A stretch of 64,000 nt of DNA from Actinostola sp. cb2023 (GCA_033675265.1 JAUJYZ010000411.1:124001-188000); one strand, 5' to 3'. Positions 1 to 11,880 are shown, counted from the stretch's first letter. Notes: generated from the letters alone by a model not told the origin. Made by a program: numbers and translations.

Positions 1-265
1 TAAAACATTACTTATCGAATTCATGAATAATTAATGAGGGAAATACAATAGAAATCATAAGTGTAGCAGGCATCTGTAAATCGGCAAGAGATTCGTCCTC
101 ATTTGCATTCAACTTTAACTTGGATTTTCTCGGCAAAACTGATTCCTATCATCCAAATTATAGTAAAACATCCACTTATACATCGTTGGATTCGATAAGT
201 AATATACAATTACGGCTCGAGTTTGTAAAGCCCATACAGATCGGCCGCTCATATTGTATATAGTA
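1..265 (-). repeat. Dispersed repeat family X, copy a
   Basis: Read on the minus strand, this stretch matches 63116-63350 closely and 57580-57715 more loosely. It contains the CTCGAGTTTGTAAA block, then a short reading frame with an LAEKI-VKV-like peptide, and ends near a TCATGAATTCGATAAG-like block. The three copies show that it is a repeat rather than a unique gene. The family name and mode of movement are unknown to me. The copy probably continues past the left edge. Confidence 0.7.
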
Positions 266-290
266 CTTAGAAATAGAAATACATATATAA

Positions 291-395
291 CCTGCTTTAA
301 GGGGAATTTTCGATTATTTAATTACCCATAATGCACCCGATATATTATAATATATTGATATTTCGTAGTGGCCAGAATTTTTGCAAATGACTGTA
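291..395. mobile_element. Right half of a TA-target MITE
   Basis: The stretch matches the right half of the complete element at 39672-39939, including the block ending GCAAATGACTGTA. The left half is missing. It ends at a TA dinucleotide (394-395), directly next to the stop codon of the THAP-DDE gene, so its insertion may have set that gene's present 3' end. Confidence 0.75.
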
Positions 396-3300
396 TTATA
401 TACCTGGCGGAAATAGTAGAATAGGAACTTTTCTCTCCAGCACACTCTCTATGGCCAAACTTTTCTCAAGTCTCTGAGGAAACTGGTGATTTAGAGGCTC
501 TGGGACTAATTCCTTGTAATCTTTAAAGGTTGCTTCTGCATCAGTCATCTTTTCAAGCAGAACTTTCTTAAGGTCTTGTACATAATCTTTGTGAACAAAA
601 AGAGAGAGAGAGAGACAAAATATCACAACTGAAAGGTAACTGTAATATTCGAACATGAAAAATGTTTAGTTTCTGTTAAAAATGTTAGGTTGGAGCTTGA
701 GTGGAAATATTGTACATGTACATGCCATGTATGACAGGTACAATCTGAAACATTAAATGCATGTGTTAGAGTGCCCACATTATATCTATGAAAAAGTCTA
801 ACTATTTAGAACATAAAAGTATTTTGTTATAAATCAACTACATTTAAATAAATAATTATATAACGAGCACATGGCATGCTTTGTTTCTATTTTGCTATTA
901 TTTAGTGCAAAATAACAGCAAATAATTATTACTCAATACTTTTTTTGTTTTGTTTCACAGATTTTATGTGTGGACTCTAACAGTTTTAGATAATAAAGCT
1001 TACCATAAGTAGGGGGAACAGCTACTTCCCTTACCACCTCCTCGCCAAGTTTGAATTTTGGGTATGTTACCGAATAGCATTTCTCCCCACTCTTTGTTGT
1101 TCGTGTCTCTCTCTGTAAGTTTTCATTAAAATGCAAGACTGCCAAAACATGCCTGTAGTGGAATGAACCATACATACAATCATGTGTGTAGTGGAAAATC
1201 ATGTGTTTTAATAATAACATGTATTATTTTCACATCTATTTGGTTCAGTTGTTATTTATTTATCCATGTTTCAAGGAGGCACATGTAATGAGAGCTTTTA
1301 TGCATGCATGAAAAATAAAAAAGTAATAATTTGCAGATCAGGGCCTGGATTCACAATGGTGTCTATAATTAATCTGACACCTGTTCTTTTAAAATGTCTA
1401 TATTAATTAATTACTATGCATATATATGAAAATAAAATGTTGTAAATCCAGGCTCAAAATTGCAGTTATAAAACATTTAAAGTACCTGAAATATGTACCC
1501 ATCCATGAGAAATGGGTCATTTTTGGGTGCCAGTGATTTAAGGTGGAGTGATAGCCCTCCAGACAGCTGGTTTGCCCATCTGAGGATACTTTCCTAATGT
1601 CATTTAGCACCCTTGTGCAGTTAACAATAGAGTTAAGTCTGTCGTATGCTGCTGTGCCTAAGTCAGAGAATTTAAAATATTTTCATAATGCACTGTATAA
1701 ATTAGTAGTCATTGTTGATATTATGTCAACAATTATGCATGCATGCACTGCATTAACAGTATAAAATACTATTATGATTATGACCATAATGTCTTTATTT
1801 AATTTGTTTAATACCTATTTGAAGCCATTTTCGATTGTCTTCTAGTGGGCCATGTGCACATTCTGGGTAAAGGCTGTTGGGGTGGTCACTGTGTTTGTTG
1901 TTAATGTGCCTCATCAGGGACTGCCATTTTGCTACAATCAAATCACCAAATCCCTCTTGGGTAGAAGAAGCAGACCAGTGGATGTGATTTCTTATTGCCT
2001 TTATCCACATTTTCAAGCCTTCACACCCTTTTTCTCGACTCACACTAATAATCTCCTTACATATTCCCTTACACACGTGCCATATATCATACAGGTGCAA
2101 AGTATTTTTATGGCACTCGCGAAGCCACTTTGCTATGCCTCTGTGTCTGTCACTAATAAAAACTGATATGTTCATTCCTGCTTGATTCAGAAATCTGAAG
2201 CACCTTTTTGCCCCCTCTAACTCCATGGCATTACTACTTCCTGTCTCGTTAGCCTGTGAAATGAAATAAATAATAATAAGGACAGCAATGGATAAGCACT
2301 ATATAAATTTATTATTATATAAATAAATAAAAGGAGGGTAATTTACATATATAATTATTTGCTTTTTATCAAAATCCTAACTTTTTGTTTCATCAAACTA
2401 CACATTGTAAATCAAACCAACCTGAAGGATCTCAAAGTGAACAATGTTGGAGATGTCATTGGAGAACATTGTATATGCACCATACTTTGCATTGTGTCCC
2501 ATTGAATCGTATCTTCCATCCCCACTGAATGTTGATTTTTTAAACTTTCTTAGTTGTTGTAAGAGAATGGAACGATAATTATTCCAATGATATAATATGC
2601 CTGGGAATAAGAATTTGTTTTGGTGGTGGAAATAAGTCCTGGGTGAAATCATGCATATTCCAATGTGTTTAAACATTAACAATACTTTGTTAATGCTAAT
2701 ACCAGAAATAAGTATTCCAAAACTGATTAAGATGTTCCCTGCTGGGTATTTTCCAAAAATGAAAGGCTGGCTTCTCCAAGTATACTTCTTTTTGCAATGA
2801 TGGCAATTTTGCACTATTGTCGCCATAGTACCATTACGCGTGACATTTACACTGGGATTTGCACTTTTACAAAGAAAACAGAACATGCTGAAAATGGTGA
2901 TAAGCATGCTGTGGAAAACTATGAACTTTGGCTCATCCAAAGGTGAAGTATCTGATTCAATCCTAATAATAAAAAAAAAGAGAACATTAAAAAAAAATAG
3001 ATCATGTATATATTTTAATCAGTATAGAGTTATTACTTTACTGTGTTTTGAGAGCAGTGATCAATTAATGCTTCATGATCGTCCTCGGGTTCTGTGGAGT
3101 CTTCTTCCATTTGCGACCAGTCAGTGTCATCGCCACTCTCTTCATTTTCATCAGTATTACTGCTATAAGGCTCTTCTTCTTCATTGACAGGACGGTTGAT
3201 CGGTTGATCAACTGCAGCTTTTTCAGGTACCTTGCAACATTGAAGAAATGAATATTATATCAATTGAATGGTTGTGCCTACAATCACATGTTCATTCGTA

Positions 3301-4750
3301 TGTATAGATAATTTCAGTTTTGAACTTTTCCTGCTTGTGTGCTACATGCCCTATCGTTTTCAGTCAAACGAAATGTTTATATCCTGTGGGGAGGGGGGTA
3401 CTCCCTTTGTCCAAGTGGTAGGGGTGATCGGCGGTCGGTTTTAAAAACGACCCCTAAAAGGTATGCATAAATTAAAAGAGCTGTTGAAGCCATGTTCAAT
3501 AATTATTCATGTTCAAGGACCATCGATCACCCCTACCACTTGGACAAAGGGGGGTACCCCCCCCCCCCCCCCCCCGGGTTTATATATATGTGTGCAATAC
3601 ATGAACATAAGACTTGCATTTTTTAATTTCTTGGAAGGCTTGTTTCTACTTTTTTTAAACCAGCTGAGTCTTTTTTGCAGAGCTCTAATTTTGTTGTTGA
3701 GGGAAACACATCTATCGCAAGGCTTCGTCGAAGCTTGCCGTGGTTCTTCTTCTTGTAGATCGTCACCAAGCGTTGTCACCGCCGTTGTCACCATCGGCAT
3801 TTCGTTTTCGCTTTCATCTGCTGATGGATCGTCTGTTTTAGAAAAGCTGTATCGCAGAATCTAAATTTCGAAAATATATTTAAATAAAAATAGATATATA
3901 CACATGTCATGTGTGTCTGCTGCTGCGAAGGCGAATTTTCTGGCGATCGAATTCGTTGACGATCGTCGTCAATCGCCTGGTGTGCCATTGTTGTTTGCAT
4001 TGTTATTGTTGTTGCAATTTGCAACCAACCACTGCCTCCAATCATAGTCTACATTGTTTTCAAACAATCAATCGCTTTTTAAAAAACATACTCGATGAAA
4101 TGCGTCCGTGCCTAATTTCGCGTCGAAATTGCTGAAAAAGTCGCCAAGTCTTTGCCGTGTACACAGCAAGGTAAAAGTCGCTTGCGATCGCACCGGCTAT
4201 TTGTGATCACTAGATTGAGCCATGGATACGACAAGCGTAAAGAATCGTTTAGTGTGTCGTAGGCTACACAGACACCTATATGTTCATGGTATACCATGTA
4301 CATGACATCTGCTTCTAAATAAAAAGAATGCAATAGCCAATAATCAAATTATATATGCTTACTTACTTTTCTTCGCTCACGTTGTGATATCTCGCCAGCT
4401 TTGGCTAGACCTTGAAGTGCCAAAGAGCCAGCGGTATCAACAGTTGGCACAACATCTTCTTTCAGTCGTCTTTTCAACCCGACTTCATCAGATATGTTGA
4501 TACACTCTCTGGTAAAGGAGGAAGCATGGAAATGTGCAGAACACAAAAATGAAGTTGACGAAGGACAGAAATTCTTGCGATGCCTTCTCACAAAACTCAT
4601 CCATTTCTGTCTGGTTGCTTTCTTCTTTTCACTAGGAAACTTGTGCATGGATAACCCTTGGGTAAACTGACTGTTGGAACAAGAAACCCCACCAGGTCCA
4701 CCAGCAACACAGTACCTTCCACCTCGAGATCGCGAGCTACTGGAAGCCAT
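396..4750 (-). CDS. THAP-domain DDE transposase, eight exons (Kolobok-like)
   Basis: The exons on the minus strand are 4750-4367, 3860-3614, 3211-3037, 2962-2422, 2253-1815, 1657-1486, 1152-1004 and 586-396. All junctions are GT-AG and every phase fits, giving 765 residues. The exon 2/3 junction was chosen partly because it is the one that keeps phase. The start is ATG in context GCCATC (complement). Exon 1 encodes a THAP-type C2CH zinc finger (CVAGG, then HKFPSE, RQKW, CSAHF). Exons 2-3 are a charged, acidic linker. Exons 4-8 form an RNase H-like transposase core. GDGRYDS, the ISDRH motif with DIWH after it, and LEGYHS are the likely D-D-E residues. The family is THAP transposases of the Kolobok type, which use TTAA targets; I did not find matching terminal repeats. 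It could be an active transposase or a domesticated host gene. A MITE fragment abuts the stop codon. Confidence 0.85.
3388..3578. mobile_element. MITE opening GGGGGGTACTCCC, in intron 2 of the THAP gene
   Basis: The left arm runs through CTTTGTCCAAGTGGTAGGGG and is matched in reverse complement at 3525-3557. The right end runs into a tract of about 19 C. Elements with this opening look like a class common in anthozoan genomes (recollection). It lies between exons 2 and 3 of the THAP-DDE gene and does not disturb coding. Confidence 0.7.
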
Positions 4751-5109
4751 CTTGAATTTTGAAATCAACAAGTCATCGTTGTGACGTCATGCATATATAA
4801 TTAGGTCCTGGAAAAGTTCATATCCGGTTTGCAGAATTTTGCGTTTTCAGCTCCAAAAAAACATTACAAAATGATCTTACAAGTTCATCAAAATGATACA
4901 AAATCCAAAGCTTCAATGTAAACCATTAATTTATGCCAAAAAAACGAGGTCAAACATTTCGTTGCATAAGCACTTTAACTCCGCCGAGCAAGAGTTCAAT
5001 GGTCGAAGTTTGTGTAGCGACAACAAATTCGGATGTCCGGCAGCCAATCAGGGTTTTGAAAATCTAAATGTTCGGCAGTCGATTTTTATGTATTTAATTT
5101 GAAGCTTAA
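4751..5109. other. Intergenic stretch upstream of the THAP-DDE gene
   Basis: This is the presumed promoter side of the minus-strand transposase. It contains a TGACGTCA-type site near 4780 (gtgacgtcat), but I see no coding region and no clear terminal repeat. It ends at the TTAA (5106-5109) that borders the next element. Confidence 0.5.
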
Positions 5110-6830
5110 CTCGAGGGCACACTATAAAAGGAGAGGTACCTGGGGTAAGTTCGTTGGATCTGTCAATCAAATTTACCGAGACGTCACAGAGAGAGGATCT
5201 CAAGAACTGCAAGCTCTATAAATCAACTCAAATGAACAAGAAACTGTGGAAATAAGTACTAAAAACGCACATGGATAATTTTTGTTGTGCAATTCACTAT
5301 CACTTTTCACTTTGGTAAAATAAAATTATGGTAATTTTTGCGAATTAAATATACTCACAGCATAAGTTTCGAAACCTTACCGGCCTTTACTATAAAAGTA
5401 TACAGATATGTACAAATGCTCGACACATTACCTCGCAACAATTCGCCTTCGCGGCGAACGACGTCGTCCGTCTTGTTATGGTGATGACGAAGACGAACAG
5501 CTGTATTTGTGTAATGAAAACAATACTCTTGTCGCTCTATTTAGAAATGACCGAACATAGTTTTATGCTTGGAAATGCTTATTACAGGCAAAGAGGATTT
5601 CGCTTCATGAATTTGTAGACCTGGATAAGAACAACCTCGTCCCAGGGCCCTCTCTTCTCGCTATTTTCAAAATGGCGGACGCTCGAGAGAAGACCCTGGT
5701 GATGGCTGAACTAAAACTCATTTTGATTGGATAACACAACAAGCTTTCTAATTGGTCCTTATCGAAGGTTGCTAAAAATAGCATAAATTAAAATTCGAAT
5801 TGCATCGAGTGAATTTATAGTTTCAACTGATAGTTCTTCTCTGATCTCAAATGTCTCGAATTAGGAAGACCGAAGCCGCTGCAAGTGATGTGAGTGTTAT
5901 CGAAGTATTGAAATGTCTTTAGGAACATGAAAAAGTCCACCGATCGAGATCGTTTACCGTAAAGCAAGGTATAAATCGAACAAGACTAACGACGGCCAGT
6001 CACGGCAAACTGATATATATTGTCGTTCTGTTTACATAATTTGCTAGTGCTTTTGCTCTTGAGTTTTGCAGTATGTGACACGTCAACATGTTTTGTACTT
6101 TAGCCGTTTATAGAGAACCGTTAGAGATGCCGGGGTAGAGATGAAATAAAGGTGTCAGTTGTATACAAATAGCAGCACTTGTTTACAGCGAATAAACTGT
6201 CGATCTGACCTGTTCAGTTGTTCATGTTTCTCCTTAATTACACTTCCGAACCCCTGCTTTTCAAATGGCCAGAATTGCTCCAGCTTAGAAAGTGATTTTA
6301 TTTATTTTGAGGCAAAACACGAACGAACGATATTTCTTCTCTTACTCTTCACAAGGCTCTTTCAATTACTTTCGATCATTAGGAAAATGGCACCATGGGT
6401 ACGAACCTCCAAGAATCTTGGAGACACGTGACCAGCCATCACCAGGCTCTTCTCTCGAGCGTCCGCCATTTTGAAAATAGCGAGAAGAGAGGGCCCTGGG
6501 GATGAGGTTGGGATAAGAAGTACGGATGTTGATTGTTGTGATACATGGTGCGCGAAATTCAAAACATTCTTCGGTACGCGTGGTGCGACTGAAAATCGTA
6601 TAGATAACTACCGAATACGAAAAATATTGACACGTCCGTCTATTATAACTGTTTTAGACGTAAATTTACAATTTCTTCATGGACTTTTCTGTTGAAATGT
6701 GACTTTATTAAGAAAACTATTTTACCCCGTTGTTCAGCCATGTTCAACCATTGTCCGACATATTGAAACTCATTATTATTCAAAAAATTGTGGGCGGAGC
6801 GATATGCCCTTTTATATTGCGCCCTCGTGT
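5110..6830. mobile_element. TTAA-flanked non-autonomous element, copy 1
   Basis: The ends are inverted repeats (left CGAGGGCACACTATAAAAGG, right complement CGAGGGCGCAATATAAAAGG) flanked by TTAA at 5106-5109 and 6831-6834. TTAA duplication is typical of piggyBac and Kolobok transposons. The interior matches copy 2 (8907-10802) in the opposite orientation, including the blocks around 5160-5450 and 6590-6800. I see no transposase, so it probably depended on one encoded elsewhere. It carries a nested insertion at 5632-6510. Confidence 0.8.
5632..6510. mobile_element. Nested inverted-repeat element with 9-bp target duplication
   Basis: It is flanked by GGATAAGAA at 5623-5631 and 6511-6519; copy 2 has only one such site, which is the empty site. 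The terminal repeats open CAACCTCGTCCCAGGGCCCT and continue about 60 bp through an AAAATGGCGGACGCTCGAGA-like block. A 9-bp duplication fits Mutator-like elements; an 8-bp reading would fit hAT or P. There is no transposase. Short open frames starting in the ATGGCGGAC of the terminal repeats look accidental. Confidence 0.8.
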
Positions 6831-6850
6831 TTAAAATGGATATAATAAAG

Positions 6851-7014
6851 TGGTAATTGAACTTTCGTGTTGTGCAATGTTGGTCTGAAATCATACTTGT
6901 GAATAATAAATTATACTTGTGAATAATAAATTGCACTCCCGCTCCGCAGTCGTGCAATTTTGTTATCACTCGTATGATTTCAGACCAAATTGCACTCCAC
7001 TCAGTTCAATTACC
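6851..7014. mobile_element. MITE of the GGTAATTGAAC type
   Basis: The inverted arms are TGGTAATTGAAC and GTTCAATTACCA, followed inward by GGTCTGAAATCATAC and its complement. The centre has a direct duplication of TTATACTTGTGAATAATAAA. From memory this family is very abundant in anthozoan genomes, which is part of the basis for the organism call. It is non-coding. Confidence 0.8.
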
Positions 7015-7432
7015 ATTATAAATTAAAATTAAAAACAAAAATTACCTCAAGTGAAGCCTGTGATTCTTTTGAGTTTTTGTCGATACTCTGTTTTGTTATT
7101 GTACAAATCACAAATTCAAGATGGCATTTTACTGTTGTATGTACTTGTATGCCTTGGAGGCTGGAGAAGAAGGGTGAAGCTGATGTTAGTTGGAAAAATT
7201 AAGATTTTGAAAGGCAAGGGTTCATTGGACTTATATTAAACACTGCAAAAAAAAGGCAAGAATGGAAACGGGGTGTGAATTATTGCTTACTATATTCATG
7301 TTGATCAGCCTATGTTCGGGGACTCAATGTTGAATTTGTATCAGATTTGAATGTATTAACACGAATGGAAGGATAAATTACTTCCGATTAAAGGAAATTA
7401 ACACGAAAAAATTGATAGAAATTAACGTGATT

Positions 7433-7626
7433 GGCCGTTTTATACTACAGACGCATAATCCGTCCGGACAAAGTTGGGCAAATATTTTTTAGTGCGTCCT
7501 ATTGTGCTTCTGGACGCCTTATGTGTCTTTTGCCCGTCTTTATATTACAGACGCATAATAGGATGCACTAAAATCGTTGCCCAACTTCGTCCGGACGCAT
7601 TATTCGTTTGCAGTATATAAACGGCC
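7433..7626. mobile_element. Palindromic MITE (GGCCGTTT type), copy 1
   Basis: The ends are GGCCGTTTTATACT and AGTATATAAACGGCC. Inside them are ACAGACGCATAATCCGTCCG and its near complement, so the unit is nearly a full palindrome. A second, related unit lies 39 bp downstream. No coding capacity. Confidence 0.75.
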
Positions 7627-7664
7627 TTGTCATAGTTTCAACATAAAATGAATCGGTTAGAAAT

Positions 7665-7849
7665 GGCCGTTTTCATCCACAGACGCGTCCGGACGAAGTT
7701 GGGCAACGATTTTTAGTACGTCACTTTAAGCGTCTGTAATATAAAGTCGGGCAAAGGACGCACAAGTCGTCCAGAAGAACTAGGACACACTAAAAAACAG
7801 TTTGTCCAACTTCGTCCGTACGCAATTATGCATCTGTAGTATATATAGA
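7665..7849. mobile_element. Palindromic MITE (GGCCGTTT type), copy 2
   Basis: It begins GGCCGTTTTCATCCACAGAC and shares the GTCCGGACGAAGTTGGGCAA core with copy 1. The right end stops at CATCTGTAGTATATATAG and lacks the terminal AAACGGCC, so it is truncated or diverged. Internal order is inverted relative to copy 1. Confidence 0.65.
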
Positions 7850-7887
7850 TACATAAATACATACATAATCTTTATTTAAACTCAAAT

Positions 7888-8033
7888 TACCAGTGATGGC
7901 ACTTAACCCGTGTAACATATATTAACCAAGTAGATATTACTAGAGATTAATTCCATTGTTTTATTTTGTTTTGATCTGACTATTAGTCACTAACTATTAT
8001 ATTTTGTTTCACGGGTTAAGTGCCATCACTCTA
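7888..8033. mobile_element. TA-target MITE, AGTGATGGCACTTAACC type, copy 1
   Basis: Inverted ends AGTGATGGCACTTAACCCGTG and its complement are separated by about 100 bp and flanked by TA. A diverged relative lies at 56849-56983. TA duplication suggests Tc1/mariner-type mobilisation. Confidence 0.75.
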
Positions 8034-8172
8034 GTACAAAGTAGTTAGTGTTAAATAGCACCAAGTCTTAAGCCATTGACGGTCTGCTTCCGACCACTTC
8101 TCTGAAAAGAGCAAGGTCATGCTCGAGTTTTGGCCATCGGAAGATATGAACATATTTATAATTAACACAACA

Positions 8173-8393
8173 TACAGCAATATGCAGAAATTCTGATCCT
8201 TTTGACTAAAATACATATATATCAAAGACCTACTTAAAATTATGGGATGGCTACGCTGATATTTTTTTCATAAAGCCTCGCTGGCAGACAACTTGAAAAA
8301 AATTTCAGCGTAGCCATCCCATAATTTTAAGTAGGTTTTTGATATATATATGTATTTTAGTCAAAAGGATCAGAATTTCTGCATATTGCTGTA
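8173..8393. repeat. Near-perfect 220-bp hairpin
   Basis: An arm of about 100 bp starting TACAGCAATATGCAGAAATT is repeated in reverse complement after a spacer of about 20 bp, ending at GCATATTGCTGTA. The arm ends recur near 57226-57252 (gcatattgttaca), so this may be a foldback MITE. No gene is seen in it. Confidence 0.75.
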
Positions 8394-8906
8394 TAAGCTT
8401 ACATGTTGGTAAATTTTTATTTAGAAAGTTTCATTATTTCGTTCGTATACTTTCTGCTATGTTTGTAGTTTGTCTTTTTGCCTTTTTAAGTGATTATAAC
8501 ATTACATTTGTATATATAATGAATGCATACAGATGGTACAAATGAATACAAAATATTGAAAAACTTGAAACTTCACTCTTCAGTGTCTTTTAGTAGCTCT
8601 TGTTTTGAATAGTCTTAGATACTTTGGGCCACACCTATGGTCCAAGCTGGATAGTAATCTTAGATCTCAACCATCATTAGCTGCAATGCGCGTCAAAATT
8701 AGTTGAAACACTATACAGTTATCAGCAAAAAACACTATCACCACTATGGATGGTGAGATTACCCACCTGTACACTCTCTCCTCTCCTCCCCCCACCGCAC
8801 AATGTTGATCATCAGTTGCGCTCTTTCATGGGCAATGATGTATCTTCAACATTCGAAAGGAGGAGGGGAGGAGGAGGGGTTTTGGATGTGAATAGTTCAT
8901 ATTATA
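8394..8906. other. Intergenic, nothing recognised
   Basis: I see no gene, RNA or terminal repeat here. There is a purine-rich run near 8860-8880 (aggaggggaggaggagggg). Confidence 0.5.
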
Positions 8907-10802
8907 GTGCGAGGGCGCACTATAAAAGGGCATTGCTCCGCCCACAATTTTTTGAATAATAATGAGTTTGAATATGGCGGACAATGGTTGAACATGGCTG
9001 AACAACGGGGTAAAATAATTTTCTTAATAAAGTCACATTTCAACAGCAAAGTCAATGAAGAAATTGTAAATTTACGTCTAAAACAGTTATAATAGACGGA
9101 CGTGTCAATATTTTTCGTATTCGGTACAGTATGTGGTTCTAATTGTGAACAGTTCTAATTGTGAACACTTTTCAGTAAAAGTGCCGTTTTTAAACCGTAA
9201 AGTTAAGATCGACAACAAATATTTTACCCGAGCAAATATTGATTTATTTTTAATCATTCAATGCAATTTTGGGCTTTCTGACATTTATTCCGCGCAAAAT
9301 TTCAACTTTGATTCAAAGTAAGCTGACGATTGCTGTTTACAAATTCGAATTTTAAGCGCGCCTTTAGATTCTCAGTGGCAAAGTTCGCATATTTTCTTTC
9401 TAAAAACGCAAAGTTTGGAGTTTGTTTTTATATGAGCTAAAAGGTAAATAATAACACTTTTCTTTACAAATTTTTGCGATGTGCATCTATTTGTAAACAC
9501 GCATTTGCTCACGCATAACTTGGCACTTCATAACATATGTAGTTTTTGAGAAATAGAGTAAATTTGCCGCTAATGTACCTGCACTGATACAATAGCAAAT
9601 ATTGAGAAGGAAATATGTATAAGAAGTCCGCGTTTGTGATACAAATTTTCGCCATTTCGTTGTTAGCAATTACACGAACGTGATGAACGGCATTGGCGTT
9701 GGCGTCTGACTTCACTTCGTTTTAACATTTTTCTATAATTCGTATCGAAATAATACGAACATAAATATTGTTTTAAGACAACTTGGAACTTGTACATCGA
9801 ATTGCAAGGCTAGAAACCGATAATAATACACAATATTAATCCATTAAAAAGCAAGCCAAAAGTGTTCACAATTACAAACATCTGTTCACAATTAGAACTA
9901 CCAAAGGACATGATATAATAAAATATATTTAGAAAAGTTCAATAATAAATACAACGAAACTTAATCACATGTTAGCTGAAGTGTAGAGCTAATTAATAGC
10001 AACGGTTCAGGATAATCGTACCATATGTTGACGAGAAATAACATCAAGTGCAAAAAGTGTTCACAATTAGAACCACATACTGTAGTTATCTATACGATTT
10101 TCATTCGCACCACGCGTACCGAAGAATGTTTTGAATTTCGCGTGCCATGTATCACAACAATCAACATCCGTACTTCTTATCCAGGCCTACAAATTCATGA
10201 AGCGAAATCCTCTTTGCCTGTAATAAGCATTTCCAAACATAAAACTATGTTCAGTCATTTCGACATAAAGCGACAATAGCATTGTTTACATTACAAAAGT
10301 TTATACGTTTGTCTTCGTTGTCACCATAACAAGACGAACGACGTCGTTCGCCGCGAAGGCGTCTTGTTACGAGGTAAATGTGTCGAGCATTTGTACATCT
10401 CTGTACTTTTATGGTATAGGCCGGTAAGGTTTCGAAACCTATGCTGTGAGTATATTTAATTCGCAAGTGGCATTTCCATGTCTTGGCGGGTAAATTTTAG
10501 GATAACCTACCAAAGAAACGATAAGCAGAATACTAGAGCCGTGCGACTTCAAAACGGCTAACGGTTCGATCCAGTTCAAAGTACCATAATTTTATCTTAC
10601 CAAAGTGAAAAGTGATAGTGAATTGTACAACAACAATTATCCATGTGCGTTTTAGTATTTATTTCCACAGTTTCTTGTTCATTCGATTGATTTATAGAGC
10701 TTGCAGTTCTTGAGATCCTCTCTCTGTGACGTCTCGGTAGATTTGATTGACAGATCCAACGAACTTACCCTGGGTACCTCTCCTTTTAGTGCGCCCTCGT
10801 GT
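8907..10802. mobile_element. TTAA-type non-autonomous element, copy 2 (inverted)
   Basis: The left end is GAGGGCGCACTATAAAAGGG and the right end CCTTTTAGTGCGCCCTCGTG, followed by TTAA at 10803-10806. The left target site has decayed to TATA. The sequence matches copy 1 in the opposite orientation. It lacks the nested 9-bp-duplication element and instead carries a TA-type insertion at 9127-10082. Non-coding. Confidence 0.8.
9127..10082. mobile_element. Nested TA-target element (Tc1/mariner-like ends)
   Basis: Ends CAGTATGTGGTTCTAATTGT and its complement are flanked by TA at 9125-9126 and 10083-10084. Copy 1 of the host element keeps the uninterrupted site (cggtagttat in complement), which confirms the duplication. 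The block GTTCTAATTGTGAACA is repeated just inside both ends. At 956 bp, with no recognisable transposase, it is non-autonomous. Confidence 0.8.
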
Positions 10803-10806
10803 TTAA

Positions 10807-11626
10807 TACAAAATGCAATCCTACACCGATAGCTATGTTCCAAAATGGATAATGTTTCAACAATTTGGACGCTCATTGTAGCTTTAAAAGAGCTATTTTG
10901 AAGACGAACGTAGAAGACATTTTAAATAATTGTAAGAATTGTATTTTATGCAACGCCTAATATATAGTTATTGAATGCTTAGGAAATTTATATTTATATT
11001 TAATTTACATATGATATAGTTCACACACACAAGTAGGACATACCATAGGATAGACCATTATATATGCATCCAGATTTTTATATATACTGAATAAATGAAA
11101 GAGAAAATTTTTGCAACCAGATTTATATATATATATATATAATCAAAGGCACCCAATGGTGAACTCGTGCATTTTCGGTATGTGACTGACGAGGAACGCC
11201 TTGAAGAAGACATTAGGGCATGCTTCATTGCTTGAGCATGGAACCAGCAAATGTCTTTGCAGTTATCTTTCGTGATCAATGCTGTATGTTTTATATTTCG
11301 CAATTCCCTCTTTGAACTACAAATATAGATTGATAGTTATTTCAGGGTTGAGGCATATTTTGTGAGTTTTCGGGATCAGCTTGATTTCGAGTTGTTTTCG
11401 AAATAATAAAAACCAATAAGCTTAAATAATGAAATGCAATAACGCAAATTCAAGTCCAATTCATCTTCAAGTCCGCATTATTATTATTATGTACATGTAT
11501 GTAAACTTGATTGTGCTAGAGTCTCCACGTTTTTGGCCGATTTGGGTAAGCTTCGTTAAATCCAGGTTATTTTGTAATGATTTCTTTACAATGCAACAGC
11601 TTAACTTCAAGTTTGTATACATGTAA
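10807..11626. other. Intergenic, no gene; short dispersed repeat
   Basis: It contains a short TA run near 11128-11142. A block of about 65 bp at 11237-11302 (with TTTCGTGATCAATGC) recurs at 27327-27390 inside the 1.67-kb element. I see no supported coding region. Confidence 0.5.
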
Positions 11627-11880
11627 CTGATAAAAGCCTTCAAGGCTTCCATGTGTCTCAGTTCAGTTTATAATAGCGCGGAATATCAGTCTTAGGCATG
11701 TTGACATTTGAGCGAAACCAGTAGTCAGTACTAGTCGTAGCCGAGCGACGTAGCTGATAAAAGCCTTCAAGGCTTCCATGTGTCTCAGTTCAGTTTTTAA
11801 TAGCGCGGAATATCAGTCTTAGGCATGTTGACATTTGAGCGAAACCAGTAGTCAGTACTAGTCGTAGCCGAGCGACGTAG
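11627..11880. repeat. 127-bp tandem duplication
   Basis: Two adjacent near-identical copies (11627-11753 and 11754-11880) both start CTGATAAAAGCCTTCAAGGC and end with a GCCGAGCGACGTAG block. One visible difference is tttataatag versus tttttaatag. The duplication is therefore recent. Confidence 0.85.

Noticed and set aside
1..5109. TTAA terminal repeats bounding the intact THAP-DDE gene
   Set aside because: I searched by eye for matching inverted ends around the gene and found none that I could support.
6362..6562. Short protein starting MADAREKS
   Set aside because: Its start lies in the terminal inverted repeat of a non-autonomous element, and the mirrored end produces the same start. There is no domain or splice support.
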